Origin: Monodelphis domestica
Lineage: Eukaryota; Chordata; Mammalia; Didelphimorphia; Didelphidae
NCBI RefSeq assembly: GCF_027887165.1
Contig: NC_077229.1
Location: 205,406,253-205,470,252 of the forward strand
DNA length: 64,000 bases
Direction: 5' to 3'
Within the stretch, counting starts at the first letter, position 1. Each line of letters begins with the position of its first letter. The translations under genes and the position numbers were made by a program. This document shows, piece by piece, positions 21,327 through 31,680 of the stretch. Below the pieces are notes generated by a model that was not told the origin of the DNA, searched no databases, and saw only the letters and a program-made list of their open reading frames with translations.

Positions 21327-22307
21327 TCATGTTTCTCTTGCTTTCTGTGCTTGGATATCGAACTTTCCACAGAGCTCTGGTCTTTTCTTAGCAAATGCTT
21401 GGAAATCTTCTATTTTGTTGAATGCCCATACTTTCCCCTGGAAGTATATAGTCAGTTTTGCTGGGTAGTTGATTCTTGGTTGGAGACCCAGCTCTCTTGC
21501 CTTTCTAAATATCGTGTTCCATGCTTTGCGGTCTCTTAGTGTGTTAGCCGCTAAGTCATGTGTGATCCTTATGGGAGCCCCCTTATATCTGAAGCTCTTC
21601 TTCTTGGCTTCTTGTAGGATTTTCTCCTTTACTTGGAAGCTCTTGAATTTGGCAATTACATTCCTAGGCGTTGTCTTTTGGGGATTTAGTATAGAAGGTG
21701 TTCTATGAATCCTTTCTATTTCTATTTTGCCCCCTTGCTCCAGAACGTGGGGGCAATTTTCTTTTATAATCTCCTCTAGAATAAAATCCAATTTGTTGTT
21801 TACCTCTGGTTTTTCTGGGAGACCGATGATACGGAGATTTTCTCGTCTTCCTCTGTTCTCCAGGTCCGTGACCTTCTCAGTGAGATATTTTCTGTTTTCT
21901 TCCAATTCATTAATTATTTGGGTTTGCTTTATTGATTCTTGCTGTTTTATCATCTCACTTTCTTCGAGGTCCTTAATTCTGGTCATTAGGGACTGGATTT
22001 GCTTTTCAGCCTTGTCTGCCCTTGTATTGGATGCTTCGAGTTCTTTTTCCAATTGAGCAGTCTTATCTGTCAGACAGCTGATCTCTTTCTCCCATTTTTC
22101 TTTCCAGAAGGTTTCCATCTTTTGGATAAGTTCCAGTTTGAGATCTTCCAGAGCTTGTTGATAGTTTCCATTTTGGGAGGCGTGTTCTGAATTTTTTTGG
22201 ATTTCCTCCTCATTCTCTTTTCCTTGGGTACTTCCCCCATAAAAGTTTTCAATAGTCACTTTTTTCCCTTTCTTCCTGGAGGCTTGATTTTGGGCCATGT
22301 GAGCCAT
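21327..22307 (-). CDS. L1-A ORF1 protein: RNA-binding chaperone
   Basis: A complete 326-residue frame, the usual size for mammalian ORF1p (338 in human). ORF1p trimers coat L1 RNA and act as nucleic-acid chaperone in the ribonucleoprotein. A basic N-terminus ('RKKGKK', 11-16) is followed by a heptad-rich coiled coil at about 50-152, an RRM at about 153-243 ('RRENLRIIGLPE' 154-165; 'TPRNVIAKF' 213-221), and a C-terminal domain at about 244-315 with 'GAPIRITHDLAANTLRDRKAW' and the conserved 'YPAKLTIYF' (281-289). The first ATG has G at -3 and G at +4 and is taken as start; a second Met is at residue 4. It lies 5' of ORF2 in the same transcript, about 557 nt from the element's 5' end. Confidence 0.96.
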   Translation of the reverse strand: MAHMAQNQASRKKGKKVTIENFYGGSTQGKENEEEIQKNSEHASQNGNYQQALEDLKLELIQKMETFWKEKWEKEISCLTDKTAQLEKELEASNTRADKAEKQIQSLMTRIKDLEESEMIKQQESIKQTQIINELEENRKYLTEKVTDLENRGRRENLRIIGLPEKPEVNNKLDFILEEIIKENCPHVLEQGGKIEIERIHRTPSILNPQKTTPRNVIAKFKSFQVKEKILQEAKKKSFRYKGAPIRITHDLAANTLRDRKAWNTIFRKARELGLQPRINYPAKLTIYFQGKVWAFNKIEDFQAFAKKRPELCGKFDIQAQKARET

Positions 22308-22864
22308 CCCTTTGGTGGTTTTATTTCCCTTTCCTTTTTGGTCTGGGGTCTGGGTTATAAGAGCGGTTTTTCTGTGAATTTAGGTTGCTCCAGACTAGTT
22401 CTTCCCAGCCTCCGAGCCCAGGTATTCAGCTCCGCCCAGATAATCAGCGCGCGTTGTTCAGCGCAGCCCGCACCGAGTCCAGGTCCGCTGGATTCTCCAG
22501 TAAAAGCGCCCTGAGACGTTTTTTTCCTGGCAGTCCCCAGATCCCAAGGACCCTGGAGTGCCCCCACCAGACAGAGACGTTCCCCACTCACTCGCTGTCC
22601 CGGTGAGCGCTCAGGTAGCTCACTCTGGTTTAGTGGGGGAGGTGGGGTGGGGGAAGGGCGGCTCAGTTCACTTTTCTGTGCAAGTTTTTCCTTCTTATTT
22701 TAGTGTGGAAATGTTCAAGCCCCACGTACCTTTGCCTCTGTGGGGTACTGGGGAGTCCTTCTGTTCCTCCAAAGGTGATTTTATGCTCCTTTGATGTAGT
22801 CTATTTCGTTCGGTGCTGGGGAGAGAAAGCGTGCAGCTTCTAGATTGCAGCCATGATTACCCGG
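22308..22864 (-). promoter_or_regulatory. L1-A 5'UTR (internal promoter region)
   Basis: 557 nt, GC-rich, with several CpGs (for example around 22441-22465). An ATGGC core (22854-22850 on minus) sits at about +11 to +15. No tandem monomers are seen, unlike L1-E and L1-B. Promoter role is inferred from position in a full-length L1. Confidence 0.75.
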
Positions 22865-22984
22865 AATCATTTGTTTTTATATGACCTTTATTTCTGAAAA
22901 TATCCCTTCTCCCTTCTCCCCACTGAGCCATCCCTTGAAACAAAAAGCAAGAATGAAAGAGGGGGTAAAAGCAAAACCAGTCAA

Positions 22985-23310
22985 CATAGTCAGTCAATAA
23001 TCATTTATTGTCTACTATTTGCCAGGTACTGTGTTAAGTCCTAGAAATACAAAGAAGAGTAAAAGACCTTCTGCCTTCAAGGACTCACAAACTAATGAGG
23101 GAAGACAATACATAAAAAAGAAGGTAAGAAATGGGGGCAGGGATGGAATTTTATAGCTGAGTGGTGATCAGGGACCCTCCTTAAGTAAAGGATCTGGGAG
23201 GAGCTTTCCCATATCTACCTTCTACCCTCTTCATTTAGAGAGAAGGAGGAGTTCTGGGATCAAGAATGCTAAGGAGGGTAGAGTTTTACAGTTGATTCCA
23301 TCTTGTAGGA
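22985..23310 (+). repeat. Old interspersed repeat ('tactatttgccaggtactgtg' type)
   Basis: It contains tcatttattgtctac, gccaggtactgtgttaag, ttcaaggactcacaaact, and downstream ggatctgggaggagctttcc. The same order of blocks appears at 51555-51900 and partly at 39140-39560. I do not know the family name. Confidence 0.6.
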
Positions 23311-23439
23311 AGAGGAGTTTCTGGAAACATTAATGAAGTCCAGTAGAACAGCCAGGTGAACTGTCTGCCAGTATGTGCAATAATCTATCTTTCTAGTCTA
23401 GACCATAATCTGTAAAGAATGGAGAGTTCTTCTTTTCTC

Positions 23440-23720
23440 TGGGACCAAATTTAATCATTATAATTACATGGAGTCCAGTGTTTTTGTTCTCCTGTTTACA
23501 TTGTTCTAGATATCGTGTATATTATTTTCTTGGTTCTGCCTTCTTCATTATGTATCAGTTCATACATCTTCACATACTTCTGATCATTTCATACTATGTA
23601 GTAATATTACATTATAATCATATATTATAGTTTGTTTAGCCTTTCCCCAATTGATTGGCCCATATTTCCAGTCCCTTGCCACCACAAAAAAAGTGCTAGC
23701 ATGTATATTTTCAAGGAAGT
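23440..23720 (-). repeat. Old L1 3'-end fragment, minus strand
   Basis: ttcttggttctgccttc, atgtatcagttcat, agcctttccccaattgattgg and ccaccacaaaaaaagtgc match the ORF2 C-terminal/3'UTR region of the L1s here, but diverged. Confidence 0.85.
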
Positions 23721-24629
23721 CTAATAAGATAAAGGAAGAGGCTTACCTCTTTGCCCAATCCAACTCCCAAACATTTATTTCCTTCTAGACCTGCTTTTAG
23801 AAAGTGGCTCTGATCTCATGTCCCAGAAGTTTAGTTCTGTCTTAGATGAAAGGTATCCATTCAGAAAACTTCATATTTTTAATTTCTACATAAATGAAGA
23901 AAAGTAAGCTAAACATATAAGAGATTTGTGATTTCATTTGTGTACAATCTTCTTTTTCTTTGTACATGAAATTGCTTGTTTGGTTTTTGTAAAATTTGGA
24001 ATTAAAAAATAAAAGAAAGCATGGTATTCTATGGTGTGGTATTACTTTCAAGATGTTTTTTGTTAATAGGCTCATTATTTAATCCAACTTCTATAAGTCA
24101 TTCAGAACCATTAAGACTTTAGGCTATAATTTTAAAGAAGCAAAATAAACAAATACTTGCCCAAGTAAGAACCACTTCTCTCTTTCTACTTGTTTTTCCC
24201 TACTAACCAAAATTCGAAAGTGACTTTTTTATAAGTACAGTTTAAGTGATTTCACTTTGTTTGCTAGACAAATAAGGGGAGAAGATAAATTCTTCTTAAG
24301 GTGTGCTGACATTTTTGATGATTTTGAATGGCCCTTTTCATTCTTCAGAATTTAGGCCAAAAGATTTGGTTTATTTGAAAACAGACAAAACTCTTATGAC
24401 ATATGTGTTAAAATATTTGCTTTCCCAGTAGATTGTGAACTACTCTCCAATAGATGGTAATAACCTCTAGAATAGTCTCTATTTTGTTTCTTTTATATCT
24501 TCTTTATAATAGTATAAATATGCAGAAAGATCCAGAGATTTAGTCAAGTAATATTTTGGATTTGGTAAGAAATCTGTGCCAAGATGTTACATTAAGATCT
24601 TACAATGTAATATGTGTCTTTAGTCACAA
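23721..24629. other. AT-rich non-coding DNA, nothing recognised
   Basis: No gene or nameable repeat. Only short open frames. Confidence 0.4.
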
Positions 24630-24815
24630 CATGGGGAATATGGAAATATGTACTGGATAAACCACTGTCATAACTTTTATCAGACTATTTTACCTCCTAA
24701 GGAAAGGGAGAAACAGAGGGAAGGAAAGAATCGGAATCCCTAACTATCAGAAACTAATTGTCAAAAACTGTTTCTATGCATAATTGAAAAATAAAATTTA
24801 ATTTAAAAAATATCA
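24630..24815 (+). repeat. Old L1 3'UTR fragment, plus strand
   Basis: atggaaatatgtactgg ... gaaggaaagaatcgg ... attgaaaaataaaatttaa resembles the 3'UTR of the older L1 that follows at 25380-25556. Confidence 0.55.
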
Positions 24816-24829
24816 TGTAAGTTAAAACC

Positions 24830-25556
24830 ATTCCCAAAGGGCCATAAAATTGTGCATACATTTTGAACCAGCAATAATACTACTAGGTCTGTGGCATTGT
24901 TGAAAGAGAACAAAGATGGGCGGGGGGAAGGATCTACTTGTACAAATTTATTTATAGCAACTCTTTTTGTGGTGGCAAAGAATTGGAAACTGAAGGGATG
25001 TCCATCAATTGGGGAATGCCTGAACAATTTGTGGTATATGATTGTAATGGAATACTATTGTGCCATAAAAAATGATGAACAGGACAATCATTAAAAACAA
25101 AACAAAACTGAAAATACTTATATGAAGTGATGCAAAGTGAAGTGAGCAGAACCAAGAGAACACTATACACAGAAACAGAAATAATGTACAATGATCAACT
25201 GTGAATAACTTAACTATTATCAGCAATGAAAGGATCCAGGACACCTCTAAGAGACTTATGATGAAAAAAGCAATCCACTACTATAAAAGGAACTGACAAA
25301 TTCTGAATACAGATTGAAACATACCATTTTCCAGTTTAGCTTCTTCATGAGATATTTTCTTGTATAAGTGATATGCACTTTTTTCACAATATGACAAAAA
25401 TGGAAATATGTATTGAATAATAGCACATGTATAACCTGCTATCTTGGGGAGAGAAGAGGAGAGAGATGGGAAGAAAAGAACATGGATTGTAAAATGTCAG
25501 AAAATTATTATTTAAAATTGTATCAATATGTAAAAAAATTAAATGTAATTTTAAAA
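24830..25556 (+). repeat. Old L1 3'-end fragment, plus strand
   Basis: The translation '[43 protein letters not shown]' at 24955-25080 matches the ORF2 C-terminus of L1-A. It is followed by ggaatactattgtgcca and gcagaaccaagagaacac, and by a 3'UTR ending in an A-rich stretch. Confidence 0.9.
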
Positions 25557-25559
25557 AAT

Positions 25560-26470
25560 CATATAAGATTCCTTTATAGAGTCCAAGAACTCAGATTATT
25601 TTGTCCAATGATCTTCCACCAATATCAAATGAGACTTAAAACAAGGAAACATATGGCCATCAAAGATATTTATCACTGTGATATGGAATGTACAGCAAAG
25701 ATTCTAAATGAAAAAGAATTTCTTATAGATGTCCTTCCATGCAGATAATATTATATTGTATAAAATTGTAATATTGCATCAAGTCCCAGATCCTCTTTGA
25801 TGAGATGTAACCACTCAAAAAAGTCTGGTATAACAATCCATACAGGAAAAACCAAGCAATGAAAACATCCATTGGTCAGACAATGATACAACTAGATCAG
25901 CAGCCCAGTAGGCTGGTTCATTTGTACAAAACTCTTTTTATAGACTACAAAGGTGAATCATGAACCAGACTCAGAAGTAAATAAGATCAAAAGAGCAGAC
26001 TAAATAGCATTTGGGTAATTTTGCAGAGCCTTGAATGAGTTTAAAGTTTTCCCCTAAAACAAAATCTTATCCTTTTAATGCCAAATTTTTTCCCAGTGCT
26101 GATACATGACAAAAAGTCAAAGAATAATATAATCTCTAAAAAATCAAAATTACAGATCAAGAAAAATTGAGATGTGTATTATGAGTATAAATAAACTTCA
26201 GAATATTACTTCTTATGATGAGTATAATCATGAAAGATAATATCTAAGTGATGTATGACTGGAAAAGGAGATGGACTAAATATATATTGTAAGGAATAAT
26301 AAATGTGTTGTACTGGTACTCATATACCTAAATGAAACCACCTATATATTGAGTGAGACCCCTGTGGAAGGTTTTAGGACATGAATAAGAGTTGCATAAA
26401 AGGAGGGGAATCCAATGGGATAAGTCCTACAATATTGGAGGCAGTGCTTACATCGACTTTTCCAATGGTT
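25560..26470 (+). repeat. RTE-class LINE remnant (reverse transcriptase 3' part)
   Basis: Translated across frameshifts and stops, the order fits RTE/BovB-type ORF2: 'FITVIWNV' (25670-), a degenerate active-site region 'ADNIIL' near 25742, 'SIHTGKTK'-like near 25830-25850, 'NKIKRA...IAFG' near 25980-26020, 'IFSQC' near 26085, and a 3' part with 'WKRRWTKYIL'. It is heavily decayed. The assignment rests on order of motifs, not on identity scores. Confidence 0.6.
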
Positions 26471-26489
26471 AATTACTTCTCTCCATACT

Positions 26490-27510
26490 ACTTTGTATTT
26501 AACTATTATTGTTCAGTCGTGTCCAACTCTTAATTGTAAAGATAATTTTAGGGTTGTGACTTAAAATCTAAATTAATTGGTCACCAGGGGAAAATCCCAA
26601 ATAAAATACTCAAGTCAGTCTGGAAATTTATGGTAATTGTAATTAATATAGAGGGAAGGATTTATGGAGAAAGAAGGAAGAGAGTATAGGATTTCTCCCG
26701 CCTGTCCTGTCCCAGGGGCAGTTCAAGATCTCCGCTATTAGGTCTCTGAAGGGGATTAGAGGCTTCTAAGAGGATAAAGTTTGGAAAGTAAAGAAGGAAA
26801 ACTCAGTCAGAAATTCACAACCGAACTGGAAATAGCTGTAGCCATGCCAAGATGCTGAAAGGCCCAGCACGCTGCCACCAGCCACCTCTCCACCACCAAA
26901 GGTACTGGAGAGAGGAAGTGATGTGAAATATATAGACCTTTTACTCTTGTGTCCCCTCCTCTCAATTTTTCACTTCTACCAATCACATCAGAGGCTTTAT
27001 TCCAGGACAGCCCATTCTTTAGTTCTCATCTTCTTTGATTAAATTATATCTTTTGAGTTACTTAACACTTATTTGTTAAGTTCATCTTTGTTAGTTACTT
27101 AACCTTTTTGTGCTAATTTACGCTTTATAGTTACTTAACACCTTTTTATATTAAGATCTAAAAAAATAGACTTATCATAAGTTCTAGCTTTACTATAAAG
27201 TAAGAATTAAGCACCTTCATTGTTTAATCAGGAGATTACAACTTTATTTTCAACATAAAGTAAGATCTAAGTAGGGTGGAGTAAAGTTCACATCATGATC
27301 CCATTTAGGGTTTTCTTGGCAAAGATACTAGTGTGACTTGCTATTTCCTTCTCCAGTTCATTCTACAGATAAGAAAACTGAGGAAAATGGGGTAAGTGAC
27401 TTGCCCAGGGTCACAAAGCTAGTAAGTGTTTGAGACTAGACTGCGTTCATAGATTCCTGAAGCAAGATCCAGCATTCTATCCACTGTCCCTATCTATCCC
27501 TAGCTGCCCT
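26490..27510 (-). repeat. tRNA-headed CORE-SINE split by LTR copy 3
   Basis: On + it runs attgttcagtcgtgtccaact up to 26534, then resumes at 27293 with tcatgatcccatttagggtt, continues through ttggcaaagatactag, acttgcccagggtcacaaag and ends tagctgccct at 27510. The two parts join into one SINE if 26535-27292 and one target copy are removed. Confidence 0.9.
26535..27292 (-). repeat. Solo LTR (LTR copy 3), 758 bp
   Basis: On the minus strand it begins tgtgaactttactccaccc and on + it begins tgtaaagataattttagg. It keeps ggtcaccagg (26580), gggctgtcctgg and gattggtagaagtg in common with the other LTRs. Target copies are taat (26531-26534) and tcat (27293-27296); the intact SINE predicts tcat, so one base has mutated. 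Against copy 4 it lacks about 100 bp just inside the 5' end. Confidence 0.85.
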
Positions 27511-30149
27511 GTTGGATTTTTTTTTTAATTTATTTTTTTATTTGGTCAATTTCAAACATTATTCCTTGGTTACAAAAATAATTTTCTATTCCTCCCTCCC
27601 CTCGCTCCTCCTCTCCCATAGCTGACATATAATTCCACTGGGTATTACATGTGTCCTTGATCAGAACTCATTTCCATGTTGTTGGTATTTGCACTAGGAT
27701 GTTCATTTAGAGTCTACATCTCCAATCATATCCCCCTTGACCCATGTCATTGAGCAGTTGTTTTTCATTGGTGTTTTCACTTGCACAGTTTTTCCTCTGA
27801 ATGTGGATAGTGTTTTTTTCTCCTGTATCCCTCTGGGTTGTTCAAGATCAATGTATTACCACTAATGGAGGAGTCCATTACATTCGATTGTACCACAGTG
27901 TATCAGTCTCTATGTATCATGTTCTCCTGGTTCTGTTCCTTTTGCTCTGCATCATTTCCTGGAGGTTGCTCCAGTCCCCATGGACTTTCTCCACTTTATT
28001 ATTCCTTTGAGCACAATAGTATTCCATCACCAACATATACCACAATTTGTTCAGCCATTCCCCAATTGAAGGGCATCCCCCCCCATTTTCCAATTTTTTG
28101 CCACCACAAAAAGCGCAGCTATGAATATTTTTGTACATGTCTTTTTCCTTATTATCTCTTTGGGGTACAAACCTGGCAGTGCTATGGCTGGATCAAAGGG
28201 CAGACAGTCTTTTATCACCCTTTGGGCATAGTTCCAAATTGCCCCCCAGAATGGTTGGATCAATTCACAACTTCGCCAGCAATGAATTAATGTCCCAATT
28301 TTACCACATCCCCTCCAGCATTCATTACTTTCCATAGCTGTCATGTTAGCCAATCTGCTAGGTGTGCGGTGATACCTCAGAGTTGTTTTGATTTGTATCT
28401 CTCTGATTATAAGAGATTTAGAACACTTTTTCATGTGCTTATTAATAGTTTTGATTTCTTTGACTGAGAATTGCCTGTTCGTGTCCCTTGCCCATTTATC
28501 AACTGGAGAATGGCTTGATTTTTTGTACAATTGGTTTAGCTCTTTGTAAATTTGAGTAATTAAACCTTTGTCAGAGGTTTTTGTTATGAAGATTGTTTCC
28601 CAATTTGTTATTTCCCTTCTGATTTTGGTTACATTGGTTTTGTTTGTACAAAACCTTTTTAATTTGATGTAGTTGAAATTATTGATTTTACATTTTGTGG
28701 CTCTTTCTAAGTCTTGCTTGTTTTTAAAATCTTTCCCTTCCCAAAGATCTGACATGTATACTATTCTGTGTTCACCTAGTTTACTTATAGTTTCCTTCTT
28801 TATGTTCAAGTCACTCACCCATTCTGAGTTTATCTTGGTGTAGGGTGTGAGGTGTTGATCCAAACCTAATCTCTCCCACACTGTCTTCCAATTTTCCCAG
28901 CAGTTTTTGTCGAATAGTGGATTTTTGTACCAAAAGCTGGGATCTTTGGGCTTGTCGTAGACTATCTTGCTGAGGTCATTTACCCCTAGTCTATTCCACT
29001 GATCCTCCTTTCTGTCTCTTAGCCAGTACGAAATTGTTTTGATGACTACTGCTTTATAGTATAGTTTGAAATCTGGGATTGCAAGGCCACCTTCCTTTGT
29101 ATTTTTTTCATTACTTCCCTGGGTATCCTTGATCTTTGGTTCTTCCAAATGAACTTTGTATTGGTTTTTTCTAATTCAGTAAATAAATTTTTTTGGAAGT
29201 TCGATGGGTATGGCACTAAATAAATAGATAAGTTTGAGTAGGATGGTCATTTTTATTATGTTAGCTCACCCTACCCATGAGCAGTTAATGTTTTTCCAAT
29301 TGCTCAGATCTAGTTTTAATTGTGTGGAAAGTGTTTTGTAGTTGTGTTCATATAGTTCCTGTGTTTCTCTTGGGAGATAGATTCCTAAGTATTTTATATT
29401 GTCTAGGGTGATTTTGAACAGAATTTCTCTTTCTAATTCCTGCTGCTGAACTGGGTTGGAGATATATAGAAATGCTGATGACTTATGTGGGTTTATTTTG
29501 TATCCTGCAACTTTGCTAAAGTTGTTGATTATTTCAACTAGCTTTTTAGTTGATTCTCTAGGATTCTTTAAGTAAACCATTATGTCATCCGCAAAGAGTG
29601 ATAACTTGGTCTCCTTCTTGCCTATTTTGATGCCTTCAATTTCTTTTTCTTCTCTAATTACTACTGCTAGTGTTTCTAGTACAATGTCAAATAGTAGAGG
29701 TGATAATGGGCATCCTTGTTTCACTCCTGATCTTATTGGGAATGCATCTAGTTTATCCCCATTGCAGATGATATTAGTTGATGGTTTTAGATATATACTG
29801 TTTATTATTTTTAGGAACGACCCTTCTATTCCTATACTTTCTAGTGTTTTCAATAGGAATGAGTGTTGCATTTTATCAAAGGCTTTTTCTGCATCTATTG
29901 AGATAATCATGTGGTTCTTGTTGGTTTGCTTGTTGATATGGTCAATTATGTGGTTTTCCTAATATTGAACCAGCCCCACATTCCTGGTATAAATCCCACC
30001 TGATCATAGCCCTCCTGATCATTTGCTGTAGTCTCTTTGCTAGTATCCTATTTAAGATTTTTGCATCTATATTCATTAGGGAGATTGGTCAATAGTTTTC
30101 TTTCTCCATTTTTGACCTGCGTGGCTTTGGAATCTGCCCTGTTGGATTT
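27504..30149 (-). mobile_element. L1-D: 5'-truncated L1
   Basis: The body is 27520-30133 with AATAAA at 27537-27542 (minus). A perfect 16-bp target duplication, ctgccctgttggattt, lies at 27504-27519 and 30134-30149. The element ends inside the ORF2 reverse transcriptase domain, so it never had ORF1 or a promoter. Confidence 0.95.
27878..30133 (-). pseudogene. L1-D ORF2 3' part, broken
   Basis: Open blocks at 29266-29910 ('[15 protein letters not shown]', 'FADDIMVYL') and 28051-29148 (365 residues, with 'CWRGCGKIGTLIHCWRSC'). It starts in the reverse transcriptase domain because of 5' truncation. Frameshifts separate the blocks. The ending corresponds to that of intact ORF2 near 27878. Confidence 0.9.
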
Positions 30150-30154
30150 AACTA

Positions 30155-30285
30155 TATTTATGTTCAAGTCACTCACCAATTCTGAATTTATCTTGGTGTA
30201 GGGTGTGAGGTGTTGATCCAAACCTAATCTTTCTTACACTGTCTTCCAATTTTCCCAGCAGTTTTTATCAAATAGTGAGTTTTGT
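30155..30285 (-). repeat. Short L1 ORF2 fragment, minus strand
   Basis: atgttcaagtcactcacc, cttggtgtagggtgtgaggtg and ttcccagcagtttttatc match L1 ORF2 (compare 28800-28915). It sits just beyond the right target copy of L1-D and is a separate, older piece. Confidence 0.85.
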
Positions 30286-30299
30286 ATGTATTTCTGTAT

Positions 30300-30455
30300 G
30301 TCTTTATTGTCACCCTCATGTAGTATAAGCTCCCTGGCAGAGCAGGGACTGTTTCTTTCTTTGTTTTTCTGTCCCTAGAACGTAGCACAGTGCCTAGAAC
30401 ATAGTAGGTCTTAGTGAAATCCTGTTCACTGACTGACTGATCTCTGCTATATTTA
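30300..30455 (+). repeat. L2-type 3' end
   Basis: agtataagctccctggcagagcagg, cctagaacgtagcacagtgcc, agaacatagtaggtc and the final gactgactga are the typical L2 LINE terminus. Confidence 0.75.
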
Positions 30456-31044
30456 ATACTACATTCACGTCTGAATTTCATGAAGTTGGTAAGTGAATCT
30501 TTCTGTGTGTGCGCTTTATTTAATATGCTTATCACTATTATTTAGAAGATAAAACCAGGACCAGCCTTGTATTTTTCACAGCCTCAGTAACATAACATGA
30601 TACTACTGATGCTTCAGCCTTTTAACTTGGTATATTTTATTTATTATATCTTGATCCTGTTCACGTCTTCCTTTAATTTTAGGGCACAAAGACTTCCAAT
30701 TTGTGGTTTTAGATGCAAAACCACAACTTTTGAAAACTGCAAATAGAAATGGAATAAAAAACTCTACTTTTATTAATAGTTAAACCAAAGCAATGGTATA
30801 AGTGAGCAAAAATGTCATGGTAGAAGTCAGGAACAATGTTTGCTGAGCAGAGTACTGAGTTTTTTTCCCTACTGAAATATAGGTAGTTACAAAGAAATAA
30901 GAATCTATCTATGAGAAACTTTTGTTCCAACAGGGTATAGGGCAGTGGGATGGAAGAAAAGGAGAGAGAAAATGAGAGAGAAGAAAGGAAAAAATATAAG
31001 TAGAGTCATATTTATATAAACAAACAATTATAAAGATGACCATA
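30456..31044. other. Non-coding DNA, nothing recognised
   Basis: AT-rich sequence with a purine-rich part around 30950-31000. I see no gene. Confidence 0.4.
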
Positions 31045-31285
31045 CACAAGGGACAGGTAGATGGTAAGTGCCAGGACTGAAATCAGGAAGACTTGAATTC
31101 AAATGTGGCCCTAGACATTTACTAGCTGTGGGGCAAGTTACTTAACCCTGTTTGCCTCAGTTTCCTCATCTGTAAAATGAGCTGGAGAAGGAAATGGCCA
31201 ATCATTCCAGTATCTTTGCTTAGAAAAACCCAGGTGAGGTCAGGAAGAGTAGAACTCAACAAGTGATACAGCACAATAACAAAAA
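31045..31285 (+). repeat. tRNA-headed CORE-SINE
   Basis: gacaggtagatggtaagtgc, gacttgaattcaaatgtggcc, tgcctcagtttcctcatc, gagctggagaaggaaatggc and the 'gtatctttgct' tail follow the order of the SINE at 26490-27510. Confidence 0.85.
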
Positions 31286-31484
31286 AAAATGCAGTACATA
31301 ATTGGGGAGGTATTTAAGATAAAGAAGTAGAAAAGAAAGAAATTAGAATCTAGGTGAGATGGTATTAGAGAGAAGATGAGACGCAAATAATCTGTAAGCT
31401 CACTAGTTGACTCATCTATGAAGAAAGAGTAAGATATGAATGGGCAAAAAGGAATAGTAAATTTTATTCTGTGTGGTAGGTTAT

Positions 31485-31680
31485 AGAATATCAGAATTTA
31501 AACTACATTTAGTTTAATGAACTGCCTTGGAGGTTATCAAGCAATGAGTAACAGAGAAATAAAGACCAAGAGATAGGATATGACTTGCCCAAGGTCACTC
31601 AGTACTGGTGTCAGAATTGGAACTCAAGTCTTTTGTCTTTCTGGCTAATGTTTATTTCATTATATCACACTATCTTCCAT
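31485..31680 (+). repeat. MIR/CORE-SINE remnant
   Basis: gacttgcccaaggtcactcag, ggaactcaagtcttttg and actatcttcca fit the 3' half of a MIR-type SINE. Confidence 0.65.

Larger units (their letters stand above)
16432..22864 (-). mobile_element. L1-A: full-length L1 with both ORFs open
   Basis: A minus-strand L1 of about 6.43 kb. In L1 order: 5'UTR 22864-22308, ORF1 22307-21327, spacer 21326-20641, ORF2 20640-16834, 3'UTR to about 16473, then a poly(A) tail seen as an uninterrupted T run at 16432-16472 (up to 5 of these may belong to the target duplication). Target duplication aatcatttgttttt at 16423-16436 and 22865-22878. Both ORFs are unbroken and the tail is pure, so this is probably a recent insertion. 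Confidence 0.95.

Noticed and set aside
21054..22514. Plus-strand open frames over L1-A (161, 109 and 105 residues) also found over L1-C
   Set aside because: They lie opposite ORF1 and the 5'UTR and are conserved only because the two L1 copies are nearly identical. Composition is that of antisense translation. I see no independent support for an antisense gene.
30134..30285. L1-D continuing beyond 30149
   Set aside because: The perfect 16-bp duplication ends the element. The L1 fragment after it is from a different ORF2 region and out of order, so it is a separate older insertion.
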